Positions 37,005 to 46,816 are shown, numbered from the stretch's first letter. The stretch is 64,000 nucleotides of DNA from Pseudomonas azadiae (GCF_019145355.1 NZ_JAHSTY010000002.1:2300306-2364305); one strand, 5' to 3'. The notes: a model not told the origin generated them from the sequence alone. Numbers and translations are program-made.

Positions 37005-38492
37005 ATGGCCACGCCATTACTGCTCCAGGCTGAACACATTTGCAAAGCCTACGCCGGGGTCCCGGCCCTGCGTGATGGGCGGCTCTCCCTGCGTGCCGGC
37101 AGTGTGCACGCCCTGTGCGGCGGCAATGGCGCTGGCAAATCGACCTTCCTCAGTATCTTGATGGGCATCACCCAGCGTGACGCCGGCAGCATCCTGCTCA
37201 ACGGCCAGCCGGTGCAGTTCGACCGCCCCAGCGCGGCGCTCGCTGCCGGCGTGGCGATGATCACCCAAGAGCTGGAACCCATCCCCTACATGACCGTGGC
37301 CGAAAACATCTGGCTGGGCCGCGAACCGCGCCGCGCCGGTTGTATTGTCGACAGCAAGTCACTCAACCGTCGCACCCGCGAGCTGCTGCAAAGCCTGGAA
37401 TTCGAGGTGGACGCCACCAGCCCGATGCACCGCCTGAGCGTGGCGCAGATCCAACTGGTTGAAATCGCCAAGGCCTTCAGCCACGACTGCCAGGTGATGA
37501 TCATGGACGAACCCACCTCGGCCATCGGCGAGCGCGAAACAGAAACGCTGTTCAAGGCCATCCGCCGTCTTACGGCGCGCGGCGCCGGCATCATTTACGT
37601 GTCGCACCGCCTCAGCGAGCTGGCGCAGATCGCCGATGACTACAGCATCTTTCGCGACGGCGCCTTTGTGGAAAGCGGGCGCATGGCCGCTATCGACCGC
37701 GCCCACCTGGTGCGCGGCATCGTTGGCCAGGAGCTGCAGCGCATCGACCATAAGGTCGGCCGCGCATGCACGGCCGCCACCTGCCTGGAGGTCAGCGGCC
37801 TGAGCCGCGACGGCGAGTTCCAGGACATCAGCCTGCAACTGCGCCAGGGCGAGATCCTCGGTATCTATGGGCTGATGGGCTCGGGCCGCAGCGAATTCCT
37901 CAACTGCCTGTACGGCCTCACCGTGCCCGATGCCGGCAGCGCCACCCTGCAAGGCCAACCCTTGCCCACCGGCGCCCCGGCGGCGACGATTCGCGCCGGC
38001 ATGTCACTGGTGACCGAAGACCGCAAAGACAGCGGCCTGGTGCTCAGCGCCAGCATCCTGGCGAACATTGCGCTGTCGGCCTACAAGCAATTGTCGCGCT
38101 GGTCGGTGATCAACCCACGCAAGGAACAGGCCCTGGCGCAAAGCATGGTCAAGCGCCTGCAGATCAAGGTCTCGTCCCTGGACCTGCCGGTGGAGTCCAT
38201 GAGCGGCGGCAACCAGCAAAAGGTCGTGCTCGCCAAATGCCTGTCGACCCAGCCGATCTGCCTGCTGTGCGACGAGCCCACGCGCGGCATCGATGAGGGC
38301 GCCAAGCAGGAGATCTATCACTTGCTGGACGCGTTCGTGCGTGCCGGTGGCGCGGCCATTGTGGTTTCGTCCGAAGCGCCGGAACTGCTGCACCTGAGCG
38401 ATCGCATCGCCGTGTTCAAGGGCGGTCGCCTGGTGACCGTCAGCACCGACACCGCCCTTTCCCAGGAAGCCTTGTTGAGTCTTGCCTCATGA
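37005..38492 (+). CDS. Sugar-type ABC transporter ATP-binding protein
   Basis: Tandem ATPase of 495 residues. The first domain has GGNGAGKSTFL; its signature is weak ([16 protein letters not shown]) and is followed by MIMDEPTSAI. The second has MSGGNQQKVVLAKCL and CDEPTRGIDEGAK. It is the RbsA/EryE type that powers uptake of sugars or polyols. The ATG at 37005 follows AAGAGG; the longer frame crosses the operator repeats. The permease start overlaps its stop as ATGA. No binding-protein gene is present in this operon. Confidence 0.9.
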   Translation: MATPLLLQAEHICKAYAGVPALRDGRLSLRAGSVHALCGGNGAGKSTFLSILMGITQRDAGSILLNGQPVQFDRPSAALAAGVAMITQELEPIPYMTVAENIWLGREPRRAGCIVDSKSLNRRTRELLQSLEFEVDATSPMHRLSVAQIQLVEIAKAFSHDCQVMIMDEPTSAIGERETETLFKAIRRLTARGAGIIYVSHRLSELAQIADDYSIFRDGAFVESGRMAAIDRAHLVRGIVGQELQRIDHKVGRACTAATCLEVSGLSRDGEFQDISLQLRQGEILGIYGLMGSGRSEFLNCLYGLTVPDAGSATLQGQPLPTGAPAATIRAGMSLVTEDRKDSGLVLSASILANIALSAYKQLSRWSVINPRKEQALAQSMVKRLQIKVSSLDLPVESMSGGNQQKVVLAKCLSTQPICLLCDEPTRGIDEGAKQEIYHLLDAFVRAGGAAIVVSSEAPELLHLSDRIAVFKGGRLVTVSTDTALSQEALLSLAS

Positions 38493-39466
38493 ATAGCAAA
38501 ATCCTCGCCGCCCCCGTTACCGCCGCGCCGCGCAATCGCCTGCGCGTGTCCCTCGACCGCTTCGGCCTGCCGCTGGTGTTTATCCTGCTGTGCCTGGTGA
38601 TGGCGTTCTCCAGCGAATACTTCATGACCTGGCGCAACTGGATGGACATCCTGCGCCAGACCTCGATCAACGGCATCCTCGCCGTGGGCATGACCTACGT
38701 GATCCTGACCAAGGGCATCGACCTGTCGGTGGGCTCGATCCTGGCGTTCGCCGGTTTATGCAGCGCGCTGGTCGCCACCCAGGGCTATGGCCTGCTGGCG
38801 GCGGTGAGCGCGGGGATGTTCGCCGGGGCGATGCTCGGCGTGGTCAACGGCTTCATGGTCGCCAACCTGTCGATCCCACCCTTTGTCGCCACCCTCGGCA
38901 TGCTCAGCGTGGCGCGGGGCATGACCTTTATCCTCAACGATGGCAGCCCGGTCACCGACCTGCCGGACAGCTTCCTGGCCATGGGCATCGGCAAGCTCGG
39001 CCCCATCGGCGTGCCGATCATTATCTTTGCGGTGGTCGCGCTGATCTTCTGGATGGTGCTGCGCTACACCACCTACGGGCGCTACGTGTACGCAGTGGGC
39101 GGCAACGAGAAAAGTGCGCGCACCTCCGGCATCGGCGTGCGCAAGGTGACGTTTTCGGTGTATGTGATTTCCGGGCTGCTCGCGGGATTGGCTGGCGTGG
39201 TACTCGCCGCGCGCACCACCTCGGCCCTGCCCCAGGCAGGCGTTTCCTATGAACTGGACGCAATTGCCGCCGTGGTGATCGGCGGTACCAGCTTGTCGGG
39301 CGGCACCGGCAGCATCGTCGGCACGCTGTTCGGCGCGCTGCTGATCGGCGTGATCAACAATGGCTTGAACCTGCTCGGGGTGTCCTCCTATTACCAACAA
39401 GTGGCCAAGGGATTGATCATCGTGCTCGCGGTGTTGATTGATGTCTGGCGCAAGAAAAAACGCTAA
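38489..39466 (+). CDS. Sugar-type ABC transporter permease (RbsC/EryF type)
   Basis: Inner-membrane permease of 325 residues. It has LRQTSINGILAVGMTYVILT, the family motif GIDLSVGSILAFAG, then NLSIPPFVATLGMLSVARG and AVVIGGTSLSGGTGSI. Its start lies in the ATPase stop codon. A binding protein must come from elsewhere, for example from the orphan gene at 49991. Confidence 0.9.
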   Translation: MNSKILAAPVTAAPRNRLRVSLDRFGLPLVFILLCLVMAFSSEYFMTWRNWMDILRQTSINGILAVGMTYVILTKGIDLSVGSILAFAGLCSALVATQGYGLLAAVSAGMFAGAMLGVVNGFMVANLSIPPFVATLGMLSVARGMTFILNDGSPVTDLPDSFLAMGIGKLGPIGVPIIIFAVVALIFWMVLRYTTYGRYVYAVGGNEKSARTSGIGVRKVTFSVYVISGLLAGLAGVVLAARTTSALPQAGVSYELDAIAAVVIGGTSLSGGTGSIVGTLFGALLIGVINNGLNLLGVSSYYQQVAKGLIIVLAVLIDVWRKKKR

Positions 39467-39480
39467 GCGGAGTGTGTGCA

Positions 39481-40239
39481 ATGTCCAATTTCTGGAACCA
39501 GGCGTTCGACCTCACCGGCCGTTGCGCCGTGATCACCGGGGGCGCCGCCGGTATCGGCCGCGCCTGTGCCGAGCTGTTGGTGGAGCGTGGCGCGAGGGTG
39601 GTGTTGCTGGATCGCGATCCGGCCGTGGTTGACGTCGCCACAGGGCTAGGTGCCGGCCACCTGGGCCTGATGGTCGATCTGCGCCAGACCGACGCGATAC
39701 AGGCGGCGGTCGACCAGGCGGCCATCCATCTGGGGCGTATCGATTACCTGGTCAACAGCGCCGGCGTGGCCCTGTTGGACAAGGCGCTGGAGGTCTGCGA
39801 AAACGCCTGGGACACCACTCTGGATATCAACCTCAAGGCCAGCTTCTTCGTGGCCCAGGCCTGTGCCCGGCACATGCTCGAACGTGGCGGCGGGCGTATC
39901 GTCAACCTCGCGTCACAGGCCGCCGTCATCGGCCTGGACCGCCACGTGGCTTACTGCGCCAGCAAGGCCGCCGTGGTCGGCATGACCAAGGTCCTGGCCA
40001 TGGAATGGGCGTCCCATGGCATCAACGTCAACGCCGTGTCGCCGACGATTGTCGAAACCGCCCTGGGCAAGCAGGCCTGGGCCGGCGAGCTGGGGGAACG
40101 GGCCAAATTGCAGATCCCGGTGGGGCGCTTCGCCCAGCCCGAGGAAATCGCCGGCCTGGTGCTTTACCTGGTCAGCGACGCGGCCAGGATGATCACCGGC
40201 GCAAACGTGATGATCGACGGCGGCTACAGCATCCAGTAA
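39481..40239 (+). CDS. Short-chain dehydrogenase/reductase (probable polyol dehydrogenase)
   Basis: SDR of 252 residues. The cofactor site is VITGGAAGIGRACAE with an acidic LLDRDPAV after beta-2, favouring NAD. The catalytic set is Ser in NLASQAAV and Tyr-x-x-x-Lys in HVAYCASKAAV. The C-terminus ITGANVMIDGGYSIQ is standard. It should oxidise the imported polyol to a ketose (for a tetritol, erythrulose) for the DhaKL kinase. The ATG at 39481 has a GCGGAG site; a GTG three codons earlier is possible. Confidence 0.87.
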   Translation: MSNFWNQAFDLTGRCAVITGGAAGIGRACAELLVERGARVVLLDRDPAVVDVATGLGAGHLGLMVDLRQTDAIQAAVDQAAIHLGRIDYLVNSAGVALLDKALEVCENAWDTTLDINLKASFFVAQACARHMLERGGGRIVNLASQAAVIGLDRHVAYCASKAAVVGMTKVLAMEWASHGINVNAVSPTIVETALGKQAWAGELGERAKLQIPVGRFAQPEEIAGLVLYLVSDAARMITGANVMIDGGYSIQ

Positions 40240-40275
40240 CCCGGCTTCTCTCTATAAGAACAAAAGGAACACGGC

Positions 40276-41277
40276 ATGAATCGAGTCATTAACGATCCAG
40301 ACCTGGTGGTCGAGGACATGCTTGCGGGCATCCTGGTGGCGCACCCGGAACTGGCGCAGTACGAGAACAATCCACGGGTGATCCGCAAGCGAATCGCTTC
40401 ACCGGCCGGCCAGGTGGGCATCGTCACGGGCGGCGGCTCGGGCCATGAGCCGGCATTCCTCGGCTATGTCGGCCCGGGCCTGGTGGATGCGGTGGCGGTC
40501 GGCGAAATCTTCTCGTCGCCTACCGCCAAGAGCTTCTTCGATGCGTTCCGCGCCGCCGACCAGGGCGCGGGCGTGGCCTGCCTGTACGGCAACTATGCCG
40601 GCGACAATATGAACGTGAAGCTGGCGATGAAAATGGCCGCCAGCAAAGACATGAACATCCGCACCGTGGTCGCCAACGACGACGTGGCCTCGGCCCCTGT
40701 GGTGGACATCGCCAAGCGGCGCGGCGTGGCCGGTGAGATTTTCATGTGGAAGATCGGCGGTGCCGCCGCCGCCCAAGGCTACGACCTCGACGGCGTGATC
40801 CGCGTGGCGCAGAAGGCCGTGGACCACTGCCGCTCCATCGGCGTGGGCCTCACGCCCTGCACCATCCCGGCCGTGGGCAAACCCAACTTCCAGATCGCCG
40901 ACGGCCTGATGGAACTGGGCATCGGCCACCACGGCGAACCCGGCATCGAGGTGGTGACGGTGGAATCCGCCGCGGCCATGGCCGAGCGCATGCTCGCGCC
41001 GATCCTGGCCGACCGCGACTTCACCCAGGACCAGAGCGTGGTGGTGCTGGTCTCCGGGCTCGGCGCCACGCCGGTCATGGAACTGTACATTTTCTATGCC
41101 GAGGTCGAGCGCCTGCTGCGCGCCAAGGGCCTAAGCATTCACCGTTGCTATGTGGGCAACTACTTCACGTCCCTGGAAATGATGGGCGTGACCCTGACCC
41201 TGCTCGGGCTGGATGCCGAACTGAGCAGCCTGATCGACAGACCGTGCCGCTCCATCGGCATGACCCAAGCGGAGTGA
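40276..41277 (+). CDS. dhaK: Dihydroxyacetone kinase subunit DhaK-like (probable ketotetrose kinase)
   Basis: Substrate-binding subunit of 333 residues. GIVTGGGSGHEPAFLGYVG and LYGNYAGDNMN form the pocket. His219 in GHHGEPGIE corresponds to the histidine that binds the keto group covalently. It phosphorylates short ketoses: dihydroxyacetone, or erythrulose in tetritol pathways. It lies 36 bases after the SDR gene and 3 before dhaL. No DhaM phosphotransferase gene follows, so the phosphate donor is probably ATP and not PEP. Confidence 0.88.
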   Translation: MNRVINDPDLVVEDMLAGILVAHPELAQYENNPRVIRKRIASPAGQVGIVTGGGSGHEPAFLGYVGPGLVDAVAVGEIFSSPTAKSFFDAFRAADQGAGVACLYGNYAGDNMNVKLAMKMAASKDMNIRTVVANDDVASAPVVDIAKRRGVAGEIFMWKIGGAAAAQGYDLDGVIRVAQKAVDHCRSIGVGLTPCTIPAVGKPNFQIADGLMELGIGHHGEPGIEVVTVESAAAMAERMLAPILADRDFTQDQSVVVLVSGLGATPVMELYIFYAEVERLLRAKGLSIHRCYVGNYFTSLEMMGVTLTLLGLDAELSSLIDRPCRSIGMTQAE

Positions 41278-41280
41278 AGC

Positions 41281-41928
41281 ATGAGCGAGCATTTCCCCAG
41301 CAACAGCGGTAGCGCCATCGTCACCAACCTGGTGTCGATCATCGTGGCCAACCGCGAATACCTCAGCGAAGTGGACGGCGCCATCGGCGACGGCGACCAC
41401 GGCATCAACATGGCCAAGGGGTTCTCGCGCTGCGGCAAGACCCTGCAAGGACGCGAACTGTCCCTGGCCGAAGCCCTGGACGAGCTGACCCTGGCCTTGA
41501 TGGAAGGCATCGGCGGCTCCATGGGCCCGCTGTATGGCAGCCTGTTTATCGGCATGGCCGATGAGGTGCGCGGCCGCGACAGCATCGATGCCGCGAGCTT
41601 CGCCAGGCTGCTGCGCGGCGGCCTGACATCACTGCAAGACATCAGCGACGCAGGCGTGGGCGACAAGTGCCTGATGGACACCTTGATTCCGGCGGTCGAA
41701 GCGTTTGAGCAGGCTCAGGCCAGCGGTGCGTCGTTCAGCGAAGCCTTGCGCCGGATGAAAAGCGCGGCGTCCCAGGGCCGCGATTCCACCCGTGACCTGG
41801 TGGCGAAAATCGGCCGCGCCAGCCGCCTGGGCGAACGCTCCCTGGGCGTGCTGGATGCGGGCGCGGTGTCCTGCTGCCTGATCCTGACCAATCTCGCCGA
41901 ATCGGTCGAGGCCCGCCTTCACGCCTGA
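41281..41928 (+). CDS. dhaL: Dihydroxyacetone kinase subunit DhaL-like
   Basis: Nucleotide-binding subunit of 215 residues. The magnesium site is VDGAIGDGDHGINM, with Asp32, Asp37 and Asp39. The later GGSMGPLYGSLF and SDAGVGDKCLMDTLIPAVEA are family motifs. It follows dhaK by 3 bases. Its last bases overlap the stop of the convergent SorC gene by 10 bases. Confidence 0.9.
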   Translation: MSEHFPSNSGSAIVTNLVSIIVANREYLSEVDGAIGDGDHGINMAKGFSRCGKTLQGRELSLAEALDELTLALMEGIGGSMGPLYGSLFIGMADEVRGRDSIDAASFARLLRGGLTSLQDISDAGVGDKCLMDTLIPAVEAFEQAQASGASFSEALRRMKSAASQGRDSTRDLVAKIGRASRLGERSLGVLDAGAVSCCLILTNLAESVEARLHA

Positions 41929-42914
41929 CGGCGCGTGGCGTCATCCAGGGCGAGGATCGTGTAGGCATTCGACACGGTCGTCGCCAGGGTGTTGATCACC
42001 CCGGAGCGCAACGCGCCGAGGGTGGCGGCGGCCTTGGTGTTCTCGCTGGCGATCGCCACCACGTCGGGAATGCGCGCCAGCTCCTGCACCGAAAGGCCGA
42101 TCACCCTGCCCTGCATGGCGTTGACGGCCGGCTGGCCGTGGATGTCGATAAAGTCGTAGCCCATCATGTCGCCCACCGTACCGGACACGCGTGCCTGGGC
42201 AATTTCCTGGGGCGAGAACCAGCCCATGCGCACCATGTTGCTGTTCTCGCTCATGTCGCCGATGCCGATCAACGCGATATCAGCGCGGCGCGCGCGGTCG
42301 AGGGTCGAGCGCACGGTGTCGTTGTTGATCAGCACGCTGCGCAGTTCCGGGTTGGCCACCAGAGCCGGGGCGTAGAGGGTCTCGCTCTCGGCGCCGAAAC
42401 GCAGGGCCAGGCGCCGGCAGATATGGTCGGGGTTCATGTATTCGCCGGCCTTGAGCGAGCCACCGATCGCGCACACAAAGGTGCAATTGCGCGTCACCGG
42501 CAGGAACACATTATCGGCCACCGCGCCCACGTTGCGGCCCATGCCGACGGCGATGATCATGCCGTCGCTGAGGGTCTTGTTCAGGTAATTGGCGACCAGG
42601 CTGGCGACCGCCGAGCGCTGGGTGTCGGGGTCGCCATGGTCGACCGCGATCAAGGCACGGTCCAGCTGGAAGCGTTCGACCAAGGCGTGTTCCAGCTCAG
42701 TGTTCAGGGCCGGGTGCTGCAATACCCGCACTTCCACCACCCCTTCATCACGGGCGCGCTTGAGCAAGCGGCTGACCTTGACCCGAGACAGGTCGAAGCG
42801 CTTGGCAATGGCTTCCTGGGTGATGTTGTCGAGGTAATAAAGCATGGCCACTTCGGTCATCAGGTCGATGTCGCTGGCGGCACGCTGGGCACTGTCGGTC
42901 ATGGGAGCTTCCAT
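41919..42914 (-). CDS. SorC/DeoR-type sugar-binding transcriptional regulator
   Basis: Regulator of 331 residues. The HTH is AKRFDLSRVKVSRLLKRARD, followed by the phosphosugar-binding SorC domain (IIAVGMGRNVGAVADNVFLP, then CTFVCAIGGSLKAGEY). Such proteins sense a phosphorylated pathway sugar. It is convergent with dhaL and probably binds the ATGATCAC repeats at 36771-36956. A second start four codons in (42902) is equally plausible. Confidence 0.87.
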   Translation of the reverse strand: MEAPMTDSAQRAASDIDLMTEVAMLYYLDNITQEAIAKRFDLSRVKVSRLLKRARDEGVVEVRVLQHPALNTELEHALVERFQLDRALIAVDHGDPDTQRSAVASLVANYLNKTLSDGMIIAVGMGRNVGAVADNVFLPVTRNCTFVCAIGGSLKAGEYMNPDHICRRLALRFGAESETLYAPALVANPELRSVLINNDTVRSTLDRARRADIALIGIGDMSENSNMVRMGWFSPQEIAQARVSGTVGDMMGYDFIDIHGQPAVNAMQGRVIGLSVQELARIPDVVAIASENTKAAATLGALRSGVINTLATTVSNAYTILALDDATRRQA

Positions 42915-42938
42915 TTACGCCACAAAAAACCATTCTCC

Positions 42939-44162
42939 CTAGTCTGTGCGGTGCAAGTCCAGCGGCGAATGGCCTCGGGCCGCAAAGTTTGCCGGGACGT
43001 GCTGATACTCCCGTGGCGTGCAGCCAAACTCCCGGCGAAACACGGTGTGCAGGTACTGCGCCGAGGTGAAGCCGCACTGCTGTGCGATGTCGGCAATCGC
43101 CAGGGTGCTGCTGCGCAAGCCTTTGGCGGCGCTGGCGAGTTTGAAGCGCAGGATCTCGTCATGCACGCTGCAGCCGCGCACCTTGCGAAAGTGCGCTTCC
43201 AGCGATGAACGCGACACGCCGACATAGGCCGCCACCTGCGCAGTCTTGATGCCCTGGCAGGCGTATTGACGAATGAACAGCAGCGCCTGCATCACGTACG
43301 GATTGCCCAAGGGTTGGTGCAGGCTGGACGCCTGCACATTGATTGCATCCGGCGGCACCAGCACCTGCGTGCCCGTGCACGGCTTGCCATGCAGCATCTG
43401 GTGCAACAGCGCGGCAGCGGTGCGGCCCATTGTTTCGGTGCCCTGGATCACCGAACTCAACGGCACGCGCGTGAGGGTGCGGGTCAGCGGGTCGTTGTCG
43501 ATGCCGATCAGCGCCACTTCCTCCGGCACCGCGATGCCCGCAGTAAGGCAAGCCTGCAGCAATTGCCGCGCGCGGGCGTCGGTGACCGCAATAATGCCGA
43601 TGGGCTTGGGCAGGCTTTGCAGCCAGGCAATCTGCTGTTCCACCGCGCTGTCCCACAGCGGCGCACTGGTGCCCAGACCGCGATAGATCTGCACCGGCAA
43701 CCCGTCCCGCTGCAACAGGCGCTTGAAGGCTTTCTCACGTTCTTGGGCCCAGCGATTGGCCTGGGCTTCAGGCAAGCTGAAGCAGGCAAACCGGGTCAGG
43801 CCGGCCTCGATCAAGTGCTCGTAGGCCATCCGCATCAACGCATCGTTGTCCGTCGCCACATAAGGAATGCCTTTGGGGTAGGCGCTCGCATCCTCATAGG
43901 AACCGCCCACCGCCACCACCGGCACCTTGCTACCGGCCAGCGCCTCGCCGATCAGCGGGTCGTCGAAGTCGGCAATGATCCCGTCGCCCTGCCAGCGCTC
44001 GATGCCTTTGAGGCGGCACAGAAAATCCTCTTCCAGGAACAGGTCCCAGGAAGCGCGGGTGCTGCTCAAGTAATTGCCGATGCCGGCGATGATGCCACGG
44101 TCGTAGATTTTGCTGCCGTTGAAAAGCAAGGCGATGCGGTGCACGGGCGGTAGGGTTTTCAT
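42939..44162 (-). CDS. xylR: Xylose operon activator XylR (AraC type with periplasmic-binding-like sensor)
   Basis: Activator of 407 residues. The N-terminal two thirds is a type-1 periplasmic-binding-protein fold (IALLFNGSKIYDRGIIAGIG, then ALIGIDNDPLTRTL) that binds D-xylose in enterobacterial XylR. The C-terminal AraC domain has YVGVSRSSLEAHFRKVRG and IAQQCGFTSAQYLHTVFRRE. It is divergent from xylA. The length and domain order match XylR. Confidence 0.9.
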   Translation of the reverse strand: MKTLPPVHRIALLFNGSKIYDRGIIAGIGNYLSSTRASWDLFLEEDFLCRLKGIERWQGDGIIADFDDPLIGEALAGSKVPVVAVGGSYEDASAYPKGIPYVATDNDALMRMAYEHLIEAGLTRFACFSLPEAQANRWAQEREKAFKRLLQRDGLPVQIYRGLGTSAPLWDSAVEQQIAWLQSLPKPIGIIAVTDARARQLLQACLTAGIAVPEEVALIGIDNDPLTRTLTRVPLSSVIQGTETMGRTAAALLHQMLHGKPCTGTQVLVPPDAINVQASSLHQPLGNPYVMQALLFIRQYACQGIKTAQVAAYVGVSRSSLEAHFRKVRGCSVHDEILRFKLASAAKGLRSSTLAIADIAQQCGFTSAQYLHTVFRREFGCTPREYQHVPANFAARGHSPLDLHRTD

Positions 44163-44208
44163 TGTTTTTGTCCTGGGGCCGGTGGGTGCAGGTTAGACCC
44201 TGCCACTC

Positions 44209-44235
44209 AAAATCGCACCATGGCTTGGTGATTTT
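44209..44235. promoter_or_regulatory. Inverted repeat in the xylR-xylA intergenic region
   Basis: AAAAT-CG-CACCA and TGGTG-ATTTT face each other around 5 bases. It lies between the divergent genes and is a candidate regulatory site. AraC-type proteins usually prefer direct repeats, so the link to XylR is uncertain. Confidence 0.35.
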
Positions 44236-44301
44236 CATAATCGCCAGCCCTCATGCCGTTGCTAGTATCGAACCACCGCCAAGAACAATAAGGAAAACGC
44301 C

Positions 44302-45618
44302 ATGCCGTACTTCCCCGGTGTCGAGAAGGTTCGCTTCGAAGGCCCCAGCAGCGACGCCCCCCTCGCCTTTCGCCATTACGACGCCAACAAGCTCATCCTC
44401 GGCAAGCCCATGCGCGAGCACCTGCGCATGGCGGCCTGTTATTGGCACACCTTTGTATGGCCGGGGGCGGATATGTTTGGCGTCGGCACGTTCAAGCGGC
44501 CGTGGCAGCGCAGCGGCGACCCGATGGAACTGGCCATCGGCAAGGCAGACGCCGCCTTCGAGTTTTTCTCCAAGCTGGGCATCGACTACTACAGCTTCCA
44601 CGACACCGACGTCGCGCCCGAAGGCAGTTCGCTCAAGGAGTATCGCGAGCACTTCGCGCAGATGGTCGACCACTTGGAGCGCCATCAGGAACAGACCGGG
44701 ATCAAGCTGTTGTGGGGCACCGCCAATTGCTTCAGCAACCCGCGCTTTGCCGCCGGCGCCGCGAGCAACCCGGACCCGGAAGTGTTCGCCTACGCCGCCG
44801 CCCAAGTGTTCAGCGCGATGAATGCGACGCTGCGGCTCAAGGGTTCCAACTACGTGCTGTGGGGCGGTCGCGAAGGCTATGAAACCCTGCTCAACACCGA
44901 CCTGAAACGCGAGCGCGAACAGCTCGGGCGCTTTATGCGCATGGTGGTGGAACACAAGCACAAGATCGGCTTCAAGGGCGATTTGCTGATCGAGCCCAAG
45001 CCTCAGGAGCCGACCAAGCACCAATACGATTACGACAGCGCCACGGTGTTCGGCTTCCTGCATGAGTACGGCCTGGAGCATGAGATCAAAGTGAATATCG
45101 AGGCCAACCACGCGACGCTGGCCGGGCACAGCTTTCATCATGAGATTGCCACGGCGGTGTCGCTGGGAATTTTCGGCAGCATCGACGCCAACCGCGGCGA
45201 CCCGCAGAACGGCTGGGACACCGACCAGTTCCCCAACAGCGTCGAGGAAATGACCCTGGCCACCTATGAAATCCTCAAGGCCGGCGGCTTCAAGAATGGC
45301 GGCTACAATTTCGACTCCAAGGTGCGCCGCCAGAGCCTGGATGACGTGGACCTGTTCCACGGCCATGTCGCGGCCATGGATGTACTGGCCCTGGCCCTGG
45401 AACGCGCGGCCGCCATGGTGCAGAACGACCAGCTGCAACAGTTCAAGGACCAGCGTTATGCCGGCTGGCAGCAGCCGCTGGGCAAAGCGGTGCTGGCGGG
45501 CGAGTTCAGCCTGGAGTCCCTGGCCGAGCATGCGTTTGCCAACGAACTGAACCCGCAGGCCGTGAGTGGGCGCCAGGAGATGCTTGAGGGTATCGTGAAT
45601 CGGTTTATCTACACCTGA
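44302..45618 (+). CDS. xylA: Xylose isomerase XylA
   Basis: Converts D-xylose to D-xylulose. The 438 residues match class II isomerases. Landmarks are [13 protein letters not shown] (catalytic His region), [13 protein letters not shown], the metal-site stretches [19 protein letters not shown] and [19 protein letters not shown], and [19 protein letters not shown]. The start [14 protein letters not shown] is conserved in the family. Xylulokinase is not in the window, so the product must be phosphorylated by an enzyme encoded elsewhere. Confidence 0.95.
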   Translation: MPYFPGVEKVRFEGPSSDAPLAFRHYDANKLILGKPMREHLRMAACYWHTFVWPGADMFGVGTFKRPWQRSGDPMELAIGKADAAFEFFSKLGIDYYSFHDTDVAPEGSSLKEYREHFAQMVDHLERHQEQTGIKLLWGTANCFSNPRFAAGAASNPDPEVFAYAAAQVFSAMNATLRLKGSNYVLWGGREGYETLLNTDLKREREQLGRFMRMVVEHKHKIGFKGDLLIEPKPQEPTKHQYDYDSATVFGFLHEYGLEHEIKVNIEANHATLAGHSFHHEIATAVSLGIFGSIDANRGDPQNGWDTDQFPNSVEEMTLATYEILKAGGFKNGGYNFDSKVRRQSLDDVDLFHGHVAAMDVLALALERAAAMVQNDQLQQFKDQRYAGWQQPLGKAVLAGEFSLESLAEHAFANELNPQAVSGRQEMLEGIVNRFIYT

Positions 45619-45631
45619 TATATGCGGTTTT

Positions 45632-45764
45632 GTAGTGAGCGGGCTCGCCCCGCGCTGGGTGGCGAAGCCGCCCCAAAACCAGTCGTCCCGTGTTGACCTG
45701 ACACACCGCGGCGGTACGATTTGGGGCGGCTTCGCCACCCAGCGCGGGCAAGCCCGCTCACTAC
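45632..45764. repeat. Long palindromic element (GTAGTGAGCGGGC family), copy 1
   Basis: Left GTAGTGAGCGGGCTCGCC and right GGCAAGCCCGCTCACTAC are the outer ends. Inside, CGCTGGGTGGCGAAGCCGCC pairs with GGCGGCTTCGCCACCCAGCG. It lies between xylA and xylF. Two related copies are at 49786 and 54855. Confidence 0.85.
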
Positions 45765-45817
45765 AAGTACAGTGTTCGTCTAGAGTCTTTCCAACAACAA
45801 TAAAAGGACGCACCACC

Positions 45818-46816
45818 ATGAAGTCATTCAAACGTACCCTGCTCGCCACCGCCCTGGCCCTGCTCGCACTGCCGGCCATGGCCGACCCTGCCCACCCGAA
45901 GATCGGTTTTTCCATCGACGACCTGCGCCTGGAGCGCTGGTCCCGCGATCGCGATTATTTCGTCGCGGCCGCGGAAAAACTCGATGCCAAGGTCTTCGTG
46001 CAATCGGCCGATGCCAATGAGCAGAAGCAGATTTCCCAGATCGAGAACCTGATCTCCCGTGGCGTCGATGTGATCGTGATCGTGCCGTTCAACGCCACCG
46101 TGCTCACCAACGCCGTCGCCGAAGCCAAGAAGGCCGGGATCAAGGTGGTGTCCTATGATCGCCTGATCCTCAACGCGGACATCGACGCCTACATCTCCTT
46201 CGATAACGAAAAAGTCGGCGAGATGCAGGCCAGCGGCGTGCTGCAAGCCGCGCCTAAGGGCAATTACTTCCTGCTCGGCGGCGCGCCCACCGACAACAAC
46301 GCCAAGGTACTGCGCGAAGGCCAGATGAAAGTGCTGCAACCGGCCATCGACAAGGGCGACATCAAGATTGTCGGCCAGCAATGGGTGAAGGAGTGGAACC
46401 CCACCGAAGCCCTGAGCATCGTCGAAAACGCCCTGACCCGGAACAACAACAAGATCGACGCCATCGTCGCCTCCAACGACGCCACCGCCGGTGGTGCGAT
46501 CCAGGCCCTGGCCGCGCAGAAACTGGCGGGCGAGGTGCCGATCTCCGGCCAGGACGCTGACCTCGCCGCGATCAAGCGCGTGATCGACGGCACCCAGACC
46601 ATGACCGTGTACAAGCCGCTCAAGCTGATCGCCACCGAAGCCGCCAAGCTCTCGGTGCAGCTGGCGCGCAATGAGAAACCAACGTACAGCTCGCAGTACG
46701 ACAACGGCAGCAAAAAGGTCGACACCATCCTGCTGACCCCGACGCCGCTGACCAAGGCCAATGTCGACCTGTTGGTGAAGGACGGCTTCTATACCAAAGA
46801 GCAGATCGGCCTGTAG
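45818..46816 (+). CDS. xylF: D-xylose-binding periplasmic protein XylF
   Basis: Periplasmic binding protein of 332 residues with a signal peptide (MKSFKRTLLATALALLALPA, cut after AMA). The mature part HPKIGFSIDDLRLERWSRDR, then SADANEQKQISQIENLISRG and SNDATAGGAIQALAAQKL, closely matches enterobacterial XylF. The ATG at 45818 follows AAAAGGA. Its TAG stop lies within the first bases of the REP at 46812. Confidence 0.95.
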   Translation: MKSFKRTLLATALALLALPAMADPAHPKIGFSIDDLRLERWSRDRDYFVAAAEKLDAKVFVQSADANEQKQISQIENLISRGVDVIVIVPFNATVLTNAVAEAKKAGIKVVSYDRLILNADIDAYISFDNEKVGEMQASGVLQAAPKGNYFLLGGAPTDNNAKVLREGQMKVLQPAIDKGDIKIVGQQWVKEWNPTEALSIVENALTRNNNKIDAIVASNDATAGGAIQALAAQKLAGEVPISGQDADLAAIKRVIDGTQTMTVYKPLKLIATEAAKLSVQLARNEKPTYSSQYDNGSKKVDTILLTPTPLTKANVDLLVKDGFYTKEQIGL

